Part shown: piece after piece, positions 50,401-58,392 of the stretch
How the letters are laid out: the number at the start of each line of letters is the position of its first letter
Numbering within the stretch: position 1 is the stretch's first letter
NCBI RefSeq assembly: GCF_002205845.1
Contig: NZ_NISI01000006.1
Span: 372,001-436,000, forward strand
Reading direction: 5' to 3'
Source: Roseateles puraquae
Lineage (GTDB): Bacteria > Pseudomonadota > Gammaproteobacteria > Burkholderiales > Burkholderiaceae_C
DNA: 64,000 nt
Made by a program: the position numbers and the translations under genes
Notes under the pieces: generated by a model
Database searches by the model: none
What the model was told of the DNA's origin: nothing
What the model saw: only the letters and a program-made list of their open reading frames with translations

Positions 50401-52524
50401 CGAATGCCAGCCGCGGCCGTCGTCATAACGCCAATACCACTGGCGCTCTTCGTAGATGAGCTTGAGCTGCAGCTCCTTGGCGGGCTTGAAGTTGCCGGCC
50501 GCATCCACGCGGGCCAGTTCGAACTCGGCCAGGCCCCCTTCTGGTGCCACGTTGCGGTCGAACAGCGGGCGGGCGCCCACCAGCACCGGCGCGGGCCACC
50601 AGGTGCGCTCCAGCGTGCGCACCACCGGCCGGCCGCCGCTCTCCAGCAGGCTGAAGGCCGCGCGGATGCGCATGGGGCTCTTGCGCTCGCCAAAGGCCGT
50701 CTTGATGTCCATGCCGGCCTTGCCGTCGGCGTCGAGCTCCTGCTCTTCCAGGTCCTGGCGGTTCTTGGCCTTGTCGTCAGCCAGGTCGCCGAAGATGAAG
50801 CCCGGCAGCTTGGCCGGCAGCGGCATCAGCAGCCGCTCGGAATAGGCGCTGCCCTGCAGGCGGTTGCCCGCGGCCGGCGCCCCGTAGAGGTAGTCGCCCT
50901 GGGCCTGCACGGTCAGGCCGCCTTCGCCGGTGAGCACGCCCTCGGGCGCGGTGAGCGCGAGCTTCATGCGCTCGGGCAGGAACTCTTCGACCTTGAAGGC
51001 CCACTGTGCGTCGGGCTGCTTGGCGGCCGGGTCGATGCGCGCCTGGACCGTCCAGCCGCCCGTGGGCGCATCCGCCGGCAGGGTGACCGTCTGCTGGTAG
51101 TAGGCAGTGCCGGTCTTGCCCGGCTGCACCAGTTGCTCGACGAGCTTGCTGCCGTCCGGCTTCTTGACGGTCAAGGTGACCGGCAGAGGCTTGGGGAAGG
51201 GCTTGCCGTCGGCATCGCGGGCCAGCACCGACAGCGGGAAGCTCTCGCCCGGCCGGTACAGGTCGCGGCCGGCGTAGACGAAGAGCTTGTTGCTGCGCGA
51301 GGGATGGCCGGTGGCGTCGAACTCGGAGAGGTCCAGCGCCGCGTCGCGCAGGCTCAGGATCGACATCTCCTGGTTGCCGCGGCGGGCCAGCACGGCGCGC
51401 GCCTTGTCCAGCTTGCCGGTGAACACGGCATGCCCGTCACCGTCAGTCTCGGCCTGGCCCACGGCCTTGCCGGCTTCATCCACCAGGCTCAGCTCGATGC
51501 CCTTGAGCGCGCCGCCGCTCTTGAGCGAGGTGGCGAAGACGTCGATCTGCGCGGCATGCCGGCGCAGGTGCAGGCCGATGTCGGTGACGTAGTAGTGCGT
51601 GACCTGGTAGTCCCAGCCGAAGCGGCCGGGCTGGTTCATGATGGCCACGTAGATGCCGGGCTCCTGCAGCTCCTTGACGTTCTCCACCGGCAGGAAGCTC
51701 ACGTTGCGGCGGTTGGGCCGCGCGTCGGTCGTGAAGCGGCCCAGGTACACGCTCTGGCTCATGGCGCGCAGTTCGTCCAGCACCCAGCCGCCCACCGTGC
51801 CCTTGAGGCGGCGCTGGTTGTCGCTGTAGCCGTCGTAGTAGTAGCCGCCCTCGCCATCCTCCTCGCCGCTGTTGACCTGGCGCTCGCGCCGGCCACCCAC
51901 CTGCTCCAGGAAGGCGGGCAGCGACTCCGGCTTCACGCGCAGGAACTGCACGTCCACCTCAGGCGTGTTGACGGTGACCACCGGCAGGCCGCCGTTCTGG
52001 CCGGCCGGCAGCACGAGGCCGCGGCTGGCGAAGTAGTAGCTGTCAGGCATGGCCTCGCTGACCGCGTCGCAGGTCTGGGCCGTGGCCAGCTTGCCGCCTG
52101 AACGCGCCGCCAGCTCGGGCTTGAAGGCGAACTTGAAGCTGCGGTCGGGCGTCACGAAGGGCAGGTAGAGCACCCGCGGGTTGTCGCCCACCACCCAGCG
52201 GGCGGCCACGGGCTTGTAGCTGGCGTCGGCCGCGGGCACCTTCTTGCCGTCGGTCTCGGTGGGTGCGCCGCCTTCCTGGGCGGTGACGAGGGCACCGAAG
52301 TCCTGCTTGCCGTCCAGCGGCTGCGTGAAGCTGATGGCGATGGCCGGTGCGCCGTCAAACAGGCGCGGCTTGCAGTCCAGCAACGCAAACGCCGCCTGCT
52401 CGCCGCCCACCTCGGCGCTGCTGGGCAGGCCGGGCGAAGCCAGCTTCTGCGTGGCCCACCAGCCGCCCGCCACCACGGCGACTGCACCAACTACGCCGAG
52501 GACGACCTTCTGCCACGCCACCAT
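47452..52524 (-). CDS. yfhM: bacterial alpha-2-macroglobulin (YfhM type)
   Basis: 1690 aa. An N-terminal membrane anchor (QKVVLGVVGAVAVVAGGWW) takes the place of the usual lipobox. Tandem MG domains follow, then a thioester motif CLEQ in YPYGCLEQTTS (near residue 1190) within an alpha/alpha toroid, and a C-terminal receptor-like domain. The protein traps proteases that breach the outer membrane and works with PbpC in cell-wall repair. I start at the ATG at 52524 (MVAWQKV), 7 bases after GGAGAG; the upstream GTG at 52539 is less likely. Confidence 0.92.
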   Translation of the reverse strand: MVAWQKVVLGVVGAVAVVAGGWWATQKLASPGLPSSAEVGGEQAAFALLDCKPRLFDGAPAIAISFTQPLDGKQDFGALVTAQEGGAPTETDGKKVPAADASYKPVAARWVVGDNPRVLYLPFVTPDRSFKFAFKPELAARSGGKLATAQTCDAVSEAMPDSYYFASRGLVLPAGQNGGLPVVTVNTPEVDVQFLRVKPESLPAFLEQVGGRRERQVNSGEEDGEGGYYYDGYSDNQRRLKGTVGGWVLDELRAMSQSVYLGRFTTDARPNRRNVSFLPVENVKELQEPGIYVAIMNQPGRFGWDYQVTHYYVTDIGLHLRRHAAQIDVFATSLKSGGALKGIELSLVDEAGKAVGQAETDGDGHAVFTGKLDKARAVLARRGNQEMSILSLRDAALDLSEFDATGHPSRSNKLFVYAGRDLYRPGESFPLSVLARDADGKPFPKPLPVTLTVKKPDGSKLVEQLVQPGKTGTAYYQQTVTLPADAPTGGWTVQARIDPAAKQPDAQWAFKVEEFLPERMKLALTAPEGVLTGEGGLTVQAQGDYLYGAPAAGNRLQGSAYSERLLMPLPAKLPGFIFGDLADDKAKNRQDLEEQELDADGKAGMDIKTAFGERKSPMRIRAAFSLLESGGRPVVRTLERTWWPAPVLVGARPLFDRNVAPEGGLAEFELARVDAAGNFKPAKELQLKLIYEERQWYWRYDDGRGWHSGFNTTEELVEARTLALKERTKVALPVRWGRYRLEVTDPDTGLALRYGFYAGYGAQDADDIGNRPDRVQLKLQGAPFKPGDVAKLAIKPPHDGEAIVTVEGDRVLWTKRIGVKASGTDLDIPVDAAWARHDLYITVAAFRPGSQGDKVTPARALGLVHLPLYREDRKAKVALTVPAKTQPSVPLPITVKAPSLAGKPAIVTVSAVDVGILNITNYKTPDPQDFFFGKHRYGADMLDLYGRLIEKMDGNMAKQRFGGDAGKRDSQSMPRKVLLVDLFSGPVQLDAKGEATINLKLPDFNGTLRVMAVVSSADSYGSAQAETVVAAPLVAELNMPRFVSPGDKATIALDVTNLSGAPQTVSVAVTSTGPVKITGSAEPIKLNDKQRQILRFQAEALDAWGLAPIQVKVSAGPLSLTREAALQVQPVTPLVREGRRVRLEPGATQTLDKTLLDAFWAGSAGVTLSVSNTPPIDIKEQVQGLLMYPYGCLEQTTSSAYPLVFIDDEAAKRWGLKPVPREERAKRLEGAFARLASMQQPKGGYGLWAASSPYEGWLSAYVTGFLQDARDSGFAVPEAQLKRSMDGLLEQFQRAPSQQTTPAKDPKRDDKGRIADWRDAETLRLAHQRFAEAAHAGYILAREQKAPLATLRTLHEQYRSHALSPLPLVHLGLALKLMGDEARAKQAFDDAMNRGYGYQPDDPGNYWSQWLGDYGSKVRDRALAYALLLRHKVAHERRENLLFDLSDDFSRRNYYSTQERLALFLAVQAATNGTAKDAAWTTALTVGTKADAWTGTAVGQQSLTLAQLKSGVSLKNEGGAPLYVEVSAQGYPVKPLPPTSDRISVERAMFSTDGKPVTARQFATGEMFIVRLRVKASQSIKDGLVVDRIPAGFEIENLNLSQGPKAGEFTVDGVNIAQANANERIAHMEYRDDRFVAAAALGQTLDVFYLVRAVTPGRYVVPATFAEDMYRPEVRGIGKAEGEITVVDKR

Positions 52525-52565
52525 GAATGCTCTCCCCACAAGTTGCGGGGGAGTTTAGGCAGGGC

Positions 52566-53372
52566 TCAGCGGCTGTCCACGGAAGGTTTCTTCTCGCCGC
52601 GGGCGGTGATATTCCCCATGCCCGACACCGAACGCTGCACGGCCGGGTTGCCGAAGTAGTCCACCGACCCGATGCCGGAGATGTGGGCGTTGAGGTCCTC
52701 GGTCACCCACAGCACCACGTTGCCCAGGCCGCTGACGCCGACGCGCGCCCGCTGGGTCTGCAGCCGGTCGGCGATGACCTTGCCCTTGCCCGAGATCTGC
52801 AAGGCCAGCTCGTCCACCCGGCCGCCGAGCTGGCCGTCGCCCGCTCCGGAGATGGAGAACACCAGCTGGCGCGCCTGCAGCTGGTCAAGCTTCACATTGC
52901 CTGCGCCGCTGATGCTGAGCTTGAGCTGGTCGGCGCGCAGCAAGCCCGGCGCCTGCACATCGCTTGCGCCGGACACCGACAGCTGGCGCAGCTGCCGCAT
53001 CTCGACTTGCACATAGACCTTGGCCGAATGCCAGAACTTCCAGCCACCGCTGGGGCGGATGATGAGCAAGCGGTCCGACAGGTCGACATCCACCGACTTC
53101 TGCACGTCGGCGTCCCCCGCCACGAAGACCTGGTCACGGTCGCCCTGCGTCAGCACCACCCGCGCGGCGCCGGCCAGCTCCAGGCGGTCGAAGGCGCCGG
53201 GCGCGTAGACGCGCCCCACCTCGGTCGGCGGGGCGATCGGGGCCACCGGTGCTGGAGGCGCTGGCGGTGACGCTGGCGCAGGCTGGGCCGGCGGCACCGT
53301 CGGCCCGGGTCCCATCTGGGCTTGGGCCAGACCGGCCACCAGCAGCCCAGGCAGAGCGCGCCACAGGTTCAC
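52566..53372 (-). CDS. secreted GIN-domain (DUF2807-like) putative auto-transporter adhesin head
   Basis: 268 aa with an N-terminal signal segment (VNLWRALPGLLVAGLAQAQ) and a Pro-rich linker. A right-handed beta-helix domain (about 60-260) follows, with repeated SGASDV, SGAGNV, SGAGDG, SGKGKV, SGLGNV and SGIGSV turns typical of the GIN domain. These proteins are thought to be envelope adhesion or stress proteins. The GTG at 53372 overlaps the LytTR regulator stop by 4 bases, placing it as third gene of that two-component operon and suggesting feedback or output linkage. Confidence 0.82.
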   Translation of the reverse strand: MNLWRALPGLLVAGLAQAQMGPGPTVPPAQPAPASPPAPPAPVAPIAPPTEVGRVYAPGAFDRLELAGAARVVLTQGDRDQVFVAGDADVQKSVDVDLSDRLLIIRPSGGWKFWHSAKVYVQVEMRQLRQLSVSGASDVQAPGLLRADQLKLSISGAGNVKLDQLQARQLVFSISGAGDGQLGGRVDELALQISGKGKVIADRLQTQRARVGVSGLGNVVLWVTEDLNAHISGIGSVDYFGNPAVQRSVSGMGNITARGEKKPSVDSR

Positions 53373-54124
53373 AGCGACTGCTCCCGCAGCATCTTGGACA
53401 CCTCGCGGTTGGCCGTGATGCGCGTGCCGTCGCGCAGCTGCACCACCAGCTGGGAGTTCTCGTCCGGCGTCATGCTGTCGACGAAATCGAGGTTGACGAT
53501 GCAGCCCCGCTGCACGCGCAGGAAGCGGCTTGCATCCAGCCGCGCCTCGAAATCGGCAATGGGCAGCCGCACCAGGAAGCTGCGGCCCTTGCTGGTGATG
53601 GCCGTGTACTTGTTGTCGGAGCGCAGGCACTCGATGTCGGCCACCTGGAGCGGAAAGATCTTGCCCTGGTCGCGCACCAGCAAGCGCGTGAGCGGCGCAT
53701 CGGCCGGCGCGCCCAGCGCCTGGGCGACTTCGGCCGGGCTGGGCGCCGCATCGCGCAGCGCATGCCGCACCGCCTCTTCGAAGCGCTCGCGCGAGAAGGG
53801 CTTGAGCAGGTAGTCCACCGCATGCAGCTCGAAAGCGGTCAGCGCATGCTGGTCGTAGGCGGTCGTGAAGATGATGCGCGGCTGATGGCCTGATCCCCAA
53901 TCATGGCCCTGCAGCGCCTGCACCACTTGCAGCCCCGTGAGGCCAGGCATCTGGATGTCGGTCAACACCAGGGCGGGCTTGAGTGCGCGGATCTGGGCGA
54001 GTGCGTCCTCGCCGTCTTCGCAGACGGCCACGAGTTGCAGCCCCGGCGTGGCCTTGACCCAGTCGGCCAGGGCCTCGGCGGCGAGGTGTTCGTCTTCGGC
54101 GATCAGAACGGTGGTCATGCTCAT
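53369..54124 (-). CDS. LytTR-family response regulator (second pair)
   Basis: 251 aa. Receiver (IAEDEHLAAEAL; phospho-Asp in LVLTDIQMPGLTG; FTTAYDQHALTAFELHAVDY with Lys in LLKPFSRE) and LytTR DNA-binding domain (IECLRSDNKYTAITSKG ... RFLRVQRGCIVNLDFVDS). It is a close paralogue of the regulator at 28456. The ATG at 54124 overlaps the kinase stop; a second ATG two codons on (54118) is possible. Confidence 0.92.
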   Translation of the reverse strand: MSMTTVLIAEDEHLAAEALADWVKATPGLQLVAVCEDGEDALAQIRALKPALVLTDIQMPGLTGLQVVQALQGHDWGSGHQPRIIFTTAYDQHALTAFELHAVDYLLKPFSRERFEEAVRHALRDAAPSPAEVAQALGAPADAPLTRLLVRDQGKIFPLQVADIECLRSDNKYTAITSKGRSFLVRLPIADFEARLDASRFLRVQRGCIVNLDFVDSMTPDENSQLVVQLRDGTRITANREVSKMLREQSL

Positions 54125-55224
54125 ACCTGAGGAATGAAGAGGTCGACGCGGAAACCCGCGCCCGGAGCCGTGTGGATGCGCAGCCGCGCCTGGCCGTCGT
54201 AGTCCAGCGCAAAGCGCTTCTTGAGGGCCGCGAGACCCACCCCGCGGCGCTGGCCCGGTTGGGGCTCGAGCGCGGCGGGGTCGCAGCCGGGGCCGTCGTC
54301 GGCCACGGCCAGGTCCAGGCCGTGGTTCAGGCCGTTGCGGCGCGCGGAGATGGTCACCGTGCCGCCGCCCTTGCGCCCGGCCACGGCATGCAGGATGGCG
54401 TTCTCCACCAGCGGCTGCAGGGTCAGCGGCGGCAGCTCGTCGGCCAGCACGCGCTCCTCCAGGTCCCAGTCCACCCGCAGGCGCGGGCCCAGGCGCAGGG
54501 CTTCGAGGGCCAGATAGTCGCGCAGGAAATCGATCTCGTCGGACAGCATCACGCGGTCCTCGGCGCCACGCTTGGTGTCCAGCACATAGCGCAGCATGGA
54601 CGAGAACTTCAGCAAGGCCGCCTCGGCCTGGGCCGCGTCCTTGCGCGTCAGCGCGATCAGCGAATTCAGCGTGTTGAACAGAAAATGCGGGTTCAGCTTG
54701 CCGCTGATGGCCGACAACTCCGCCTTGGCCAGGGCGCTCTCGGCCTGCGCGGCATGCACCGCAGCCGCCCGTGCGGCGCGCGCCTGCAGCACGGCGGTGA
54801 AGGCGGTGGCGATGGCCGCGTAGACCACCAGGCCCCACACCGAACGCCACAGCAGCCCGGCCACCAGCACGGCGCCGGCGTGGTCGGTGCCGAACAGCAC
54901 CGCATTGACCGCGAACTCGCCGGCCTGCCAGAGCGCACTGAAGCTGAAGGCGGCCATGCCGTGCGCCAGCGCGGTGGCGGCGGTGCCGTTGTCGGCCGCA
55001 TGCAGCCGGCGGGCCACGGGCCACACCGCCACGCCCAGCAGCATCGGCGCCCACAGCGTGGTCGTGGCCTGGTAGACGGCCAGCCAGAACGGGTCCAGCC
55101 CGCGGTCGAACTCGCTGCCGGCCAACACGTACAAGCACCAGGCCAGCGCACAACAGCCGGCATAGGCCAGCCACAGCCGGCGGTTCGACCGGCGGTGGGG
55201 TAGGCGGGGGTCCAGGCTGTCCAT
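54121..55224 (-). CDS. LytS/YehU-type sensor histidine kinase (second pair)
   Basis: 367 aa. Four transmembrane helices (about residues 18-36, 50-70, 82-108 and 118-140) precede a His_kinase domain with LNPHFLFNTLNSLIAL, LQPLVENAILHAV and DDGPGCDP. Same organisation as the kinase at 27338, and probably an ancient duplicate. It is the first gene of the operon kinase, LytTR regulator, GIN-domain protein, all overlapping by 4 bases. Confidence 0.92.
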   Translation of the reverse strand: MDSLDPRLPHRRSNRRLWLAYAGCCALAWCLYVLAGSEFDRGLDPFWLAVYQATTTLWAPMLLGVAVWPVARRLHAADNGTAATALAHGMAAFSFSALWQAGEFAVNAVLFGTDHAGAVLVAGLLWRSVWGLVVYAAIATAFTAVLQARAARAAAVHAAQAESALAKAELSAISGKLNPHFLFNTLNSLIALTRKDAAQAEAALLKFSSMLRYVLDTKRGAEDRVMLSDEIDFLRDYLALEALRLGPRLRVDWDLEERVLADELPPLTLQPLVENAILHAVAGRKGGGTVTISARRNGLNHGLDLAVADDGPGCDPAALEPQPGQRRGVGLAALKKRFALDYDGQARLRIHTAPGAGFRVDLFIPQV

Positions 55225-55369
55225 GGGCTCATCTTAGGGAGGCGGGCCGCGCGGCCGGGCCGGCCGGAGACGAAGTGCGGGCCCCGGGGTGCGGGATGCG
55301 GGACGGCAGGCATGGCGCCTGGGTCGCCCGGCATAATTCGCCCCCTTCCCCACCGAATTCGGACGAGCC

Positions 55370-55894
55370 ATGGCCAGCGTCAACAAAGTCATCCTCATCG
55401 GCAACCTCGGCCGCGACCCCGAGGTCCGCTACAACCCCAATGGCGGTGCCTGGTGCACCATCAGCCTGGCCACGACCCGCAACTGGAAGAACCGCGAGAC
55501 CGGCGAACGCCAGGAAGAGACCGAATGGCACCGCGTCGTCTTCAACGATCGCCTGGCCGAGATCGCCGGCGAATACCTGAAGAAGGGCCGCCCCGTCTAC
55601 GTGGAAGGCCGCCTGAAGACCCGCAAGTGGCAGGACAAGGAAGGCCGCGACACCTACACCACCGAGATCATTGCCGACCAGATGCAACTGCTCGGCGGCC
55701 GTGAAGGCGGCGGCGGTGGCGACGACATGGGCGGTGGCGGTGGCTACAGCCGTGGCGGCGACGACATGGGCGGCGGCGCCCCCCGCGCCGCGGCCCGCCC
55801 GGCCGCCCCCCGCCCGGCGCCCCAGCGCGCCCCGGCGCCGGCGCCCAAGGCGTCGACCGGGTTCGACGACATGGACGACGACATTCCGTTCTGA
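55370..55894 (+). CDS. ssb: single-stranded DNA-binding protein
   Basis: 174 aa. OB fold (1-110; [54 protein letters not shown]), a Gly-rich then Pro/Ala-rich linker, and the acidic C-terminal tip DDMDDDIPF that recruits repair and replication proteins. Complete and of normal length. A terminator follows 31 bp after the stop. Confidence 0.97.
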   Translation: MASVNKVILIGNLGRDPEVRYNPNGGAWCTISLATTRNWKNRETGERQEETEWHRVVFNDRLAEIAGEYLKKGRPVYVEGRLKTRKWQDKEGRDTYTTEIIADQMQLLGGREGGGGGDDMGGGGGYSRGGDDMGGGAPRAAARPAAPRPAPQRAPAPAPKASTGFDDMDDDIPF

Positions 55895-55924
55895 GAAACG
55901 CCTCCCGAGGCGTTGCCCACCTCA

Positions 55925-55954
55925 GGCCCGCAGCCCGACAGCTGCGGGCCTTTT
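55925..55954 (+). terminator. intrinsic terminator after ssb
   Basis: GGCCCGCAG (55925-55933) and CTGCGGGCC (55942-55950), a perfect 9-bp stem with an 8-nt loop, followed by TTTT and a T-rich stretch. Confidence 0.9.
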
Positions 55955-56071
55955 GCTTTCTTGCGGGTCGATGCACGTCGTCGCCGACCCTGAACGACGC
56001 CAAGGGATGCTCGGCCCCGTGCTGGCCTCTCAGACGGCCACGGCCGAGTCGTTGGACAACCTCGGCAGATG

Positions 56072-56120
56072 TACAAATAGATTTGCCCGCCAATAGCTAT
56101 TTAGCTATATTTTATTTGTA
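56072..56120 (+). promoter_or_regulatory. AT-rich operator/promoter of hipBA
   Basis: Nested dyads: outer arms TACAAATA (56072-56079) and TATTTGTA (56113-56120), and inner arms ATAGCTA (56093-56099) and TAGCTAT (56102-56108). The segment is far more AT-rich than its surroundings. The outer right arm runs into the hipB ATG, and there is no Shine-Dalgarno, so the transcript may be leaderless or nearly so. Probable HipB autoregulatory site. Confidence 0.65.
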
Positions 56121-56488
56121 TGCCCAAGCCTGCCCGCGCCATCCAGCAGCTACCGCCCTCCACGATCGCCGCGCTCGACAAGCTTGGTGCGGATCTGGCC
56201 GTGGCCCGGCTGCGTCGGAAGGAGTCGCTGAAGACCTGGGCCAAGCGCATGGGCGTGACCGTGCCGACGCTGCTGCGCCTGGAGTCGGGCGACCCGACCG
56301 TCAGCCTGGGCATCGTCGCGTCGGCGCTCTGGCTGCTCCAACGCGACGGCGAACTGGCGAATCTGGCAGCGCCAGAATTCGACCGGGGCGCGATCGAGAT
56401 GGACATCAGGGCCGCGATCGATCTGGGCAAGGCCCGCGCCCAGGCATCGGCTGATGCTCGCCTGCGCAAGCAGGGCAAGGCCGCCTGA
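56120..56488 (+). CDS. hipB: HipB-like XRE-family antitoxin
   Basis: 122 aa with a helix-turn-helix (about 28-80: DLAVARLRRKESLKTWAKRM, VTVPTLLRLESGDPTVSLGI) and a charged C-terminal helix. It should bind the dyad operator upstream and neutralise HipA. It lacks a ribosome site. The stop overlaps the hipA ATG by one base (TGATG), the usual coupling of such modules. Confidence 0.87.
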   Translation: MPKPARAIQQLPPSTIAALDKLGADLAVARLRRKESLKTWAKRMGVTVPTLLRLESGDPTVSLGIVASALWLLQRDGELANLAAPEFDRGAIEMDIRAAIDLGKARAQASADARLRKQGKAA

Positions 56489-57810
56489 TGCGCTACGACA
56501 CGCTCTACCTCTGGTACCTCGCTGATCCAGCCGCGCCGCGATACGTCGGTGTCTTGCAGCTGGTCGCCGCCGGGAAGGGCGTTTCCTTGCGCTACGGCCA
56601 GGAATGGCTCGAGACGGGATTCCCGCTCAGCGAGGACCTGCCGCTCATCGACACCGAACACATGCCTCCCGGCCGCCTGGCGGGGGACGCGCGGGCCGTC
56701 GGCGCGGTCGATGACGCGCGCCCGGATCGCTGGGGCGAGAAAGTCATCCGCTTCGTGGACAAGCCGAAGCGCGCCTCGCTGATGGAGTACCTGTACTACG
56801 CCGGTGATGAGCGCTTCGGCGCTCTGGGGGTGTCCACCTCCGAGACGGCCTACAGCCCGCGTCCCGGCGGCCCGTTGCCGCGTCTGGCCGATGCCCAGGT
56901 GCTCAGCGAGGTCGTGGCCAAGATCGAGGCGGCCGAACCACTGTCCGCGCTCGAGGCCCGGATCATTGCCGGCGGCGGCAGCCCGCTGGGTGGTGCCAAA
57001 CCCAAGGCCCTCATCGAGATCGAGGGCCAGGAATGGGTCATCAAGTTCTTCAACAACGAACCCGTCGACACGCCGCTGATTGAGCACGCGTCAATGACCT
57101 TGGCCCGAAAGGCGGGCATCAACACCGCGGAGACCCAGGTCGTGAGGCTCCAGGAGGGCAACGCCCTGGCGGTGCGCCGCTTCGACCGCACCCCCGGCGC
57201 CAGAACGCACAGCATCTCCGCCGGCACGGCGATTCGTGCGGCGACGGCAAGCGGTGCCGAGCCGGAGATGGGTTACCCGGCCCTCGCGCGCATCCTTCGC
57301 CGCACGGGCGTCTCGACAAACGACGCCCACTTGCGAGACGCGCGCGAGCTTTTCCGGCGCATGGTGTTCAACATCCTCATCGACAACACCGACGACCACG
57401 AGAAGAACCATGCCCTCCTGGTGGTGAGCCCTCGCGACAACGGCCGCCTGAAGCTGGCGCCGGCCTATGACGTGCTGCCGACGAACTCCGGCCAGGGCTT
57501 CCAGGAGTTCATCTGCGGCGCCGAGGGGCAGGCCTCGACGCTCACGAACGCGATGTCGCAGTGCGACGCCTTCGGCTTGCTCGCCACCGAAGCGGCCCAA
57601 GAGGTCGCTTCTGTCATCCAGGTGGTCAACGGCTGGCGCGAGCACTTCGCAGCGGTTGGCGTCACCGAGCGTGACATCGCCAGTTTGGCTGAGCGAATCG
57701 ATGCGGGCGAATTGCGTCTGCAGCGAGACCGCTTCGACGCGTCTGCCTACCCAGCCGCTGCGGCCAAGCCCAGGCGGGTCCGTCCATTCTTCAAGTCGGA
57801 TCCGCGCTGA
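56488..57810 (+). CDS. hipA: HipA-family serine/threonine kinase toxin
   Basis: 440 aa, full length for HipA. The N-terminal subdomain (about 1-110) is followed by the kinase: Ser165 in the loop GGGSPLGGAKPKA (autophosphorylation region), Lys186 in WVIKFFN, the catalytic segment NTDDHEKNHALL (Asp302/Asp303) and the metal Asp328 in APAYDVLP. E. coli HipA phosphorylates glutamyl-tRNA synthetase and halts translation, giving persistence; the target here is unproven. All catalytic positions are present, so it is probably active. Confidence 0.92.
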   Translation: MRYDTLYLWYLADPAAPRYVGVLQLVAAGKGVSLRYGQEWLETGFPLSEDLPLIDTEHMPPGRLAGDARAVGAVDDARPDRWGEKVIRFVDKPKRASLMEYLYYAGDERFGALGVSTSETAYSPRPGGPLPRLADAQVLSEVVAKIEAAEPLSALEARIIAGGGSPLGGAKPKALIEIEGQEWVIKFFNNEPVDTPLIEHASMTLARKAGINTAETQVVRLQEGNALAVRRFDRTPGARTHSISAGTAIRAATASGAEPEMGYPALARILRRTGVSTNDAHLRDARELFRRMVFNILIDNTDDHEKNHALLVVSPRDNGRLKLAPAYDVLPTNSGQGFQEFICGAEGQASTLTNAMSQCDAFGLLATEAAQEVASVIQVVNGWREHFAAVGVTERDIASLAERIDAGELRLQRDRFDASAYPAAAAKPRRVRPFFKSDPR

Positions 57811-57813
57811 CTC

Positions 57814-58380
57814 CTAGCCCCACAGCCGCTCACCCCGCCCGCAAGCCTCGATCAACTGCGCCAGGCGCCGGGCGCGGGTGTCAGCGCGCTTGGCGCTGAT
57901 GACGAGCCAGATCACCTTGCGCTGGTAGCCCGGCGGTGTGGCGCTGAAGAAGCGCCAGGCGGCGCGGTGGGCCTTGAAGGTGCGCAGGTCTTCCGGCGGC
58001 AGCGCGACGGTCTCCTGCTCGTAGGAGGCGCGGCGTGAGCGGGCTTCGGTGCGGGCCTCGAAGGCGGCCAGGCCTGCGGGGGTCATGCGGCCTTCAGCCT
58101 GAAGTTCAGGCACGCGCTTGATGTTGACCGCGCTCCAGTGCGAGCCGGGCTTGCGGGGCGTGAAGCGGATCTTGTAGTGCTCGTCGTCCAGGCGATGCCG
58201 GATGCCGTCGATCCAGCCCACGCACAGCGCTTCGTCGACCGACTGCGGCCAGGTGAGGCCGGCGCGGCCGGTGGCGCGCTTCACGAAGCCGACGATCAGC
58301 TCCGTTGACGACGCCGCGTGCTGTGTGAACCAGTCACGCAGCGCCTCGGGGCTGTCGAAGAAGTGCGGCGCGGTGGCCAT
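57814..58380 (-). CDS. YdeI/OmpD-associated family protein
   Basis: 188 aa. The conserved features are the N-terminal FFDSPEALRDWFTQH segment, the WPQSVDEALCVGWIDGIRHR block and the C-terminal RAAWRFFSATPPGYQRKVIW ... ISAKRADTRARRLAQLI. This is the YdeI-like/bacteriocin-protection family; its biochemical role is unknown. It converges on hipA with a 3-bp gap. 12 bp separate it from the M20 peptidase on the same strand. Confidence 0.87.
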   Translation of the reverse strand: MATAPHFFDSPEALRDWFTQHAASSTELIVGFVKRATGRAGLTWPQSVDEALCVGWIDGIRHRLDDEHYKIRFTPRKPGSHWSAVNIKRVPELQAEGRMTPAGLAAFEARTEARSRRASYEQETVALPPEDLRTFKAHRAAWRFFSATPPGYQRKVIWLVISAKRADTRARRLAQLIEACGRGERLWG

Positions 58381-58392
58381 GGCGGGGCGGGC

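Noticed and set aside
49720-52101. 793-codon plus-strand frame inside the alpha-2-macroglobulin gene
   Set aside because: Same antisense artefact; the macroglobulin with its CLEQ motif is clear.
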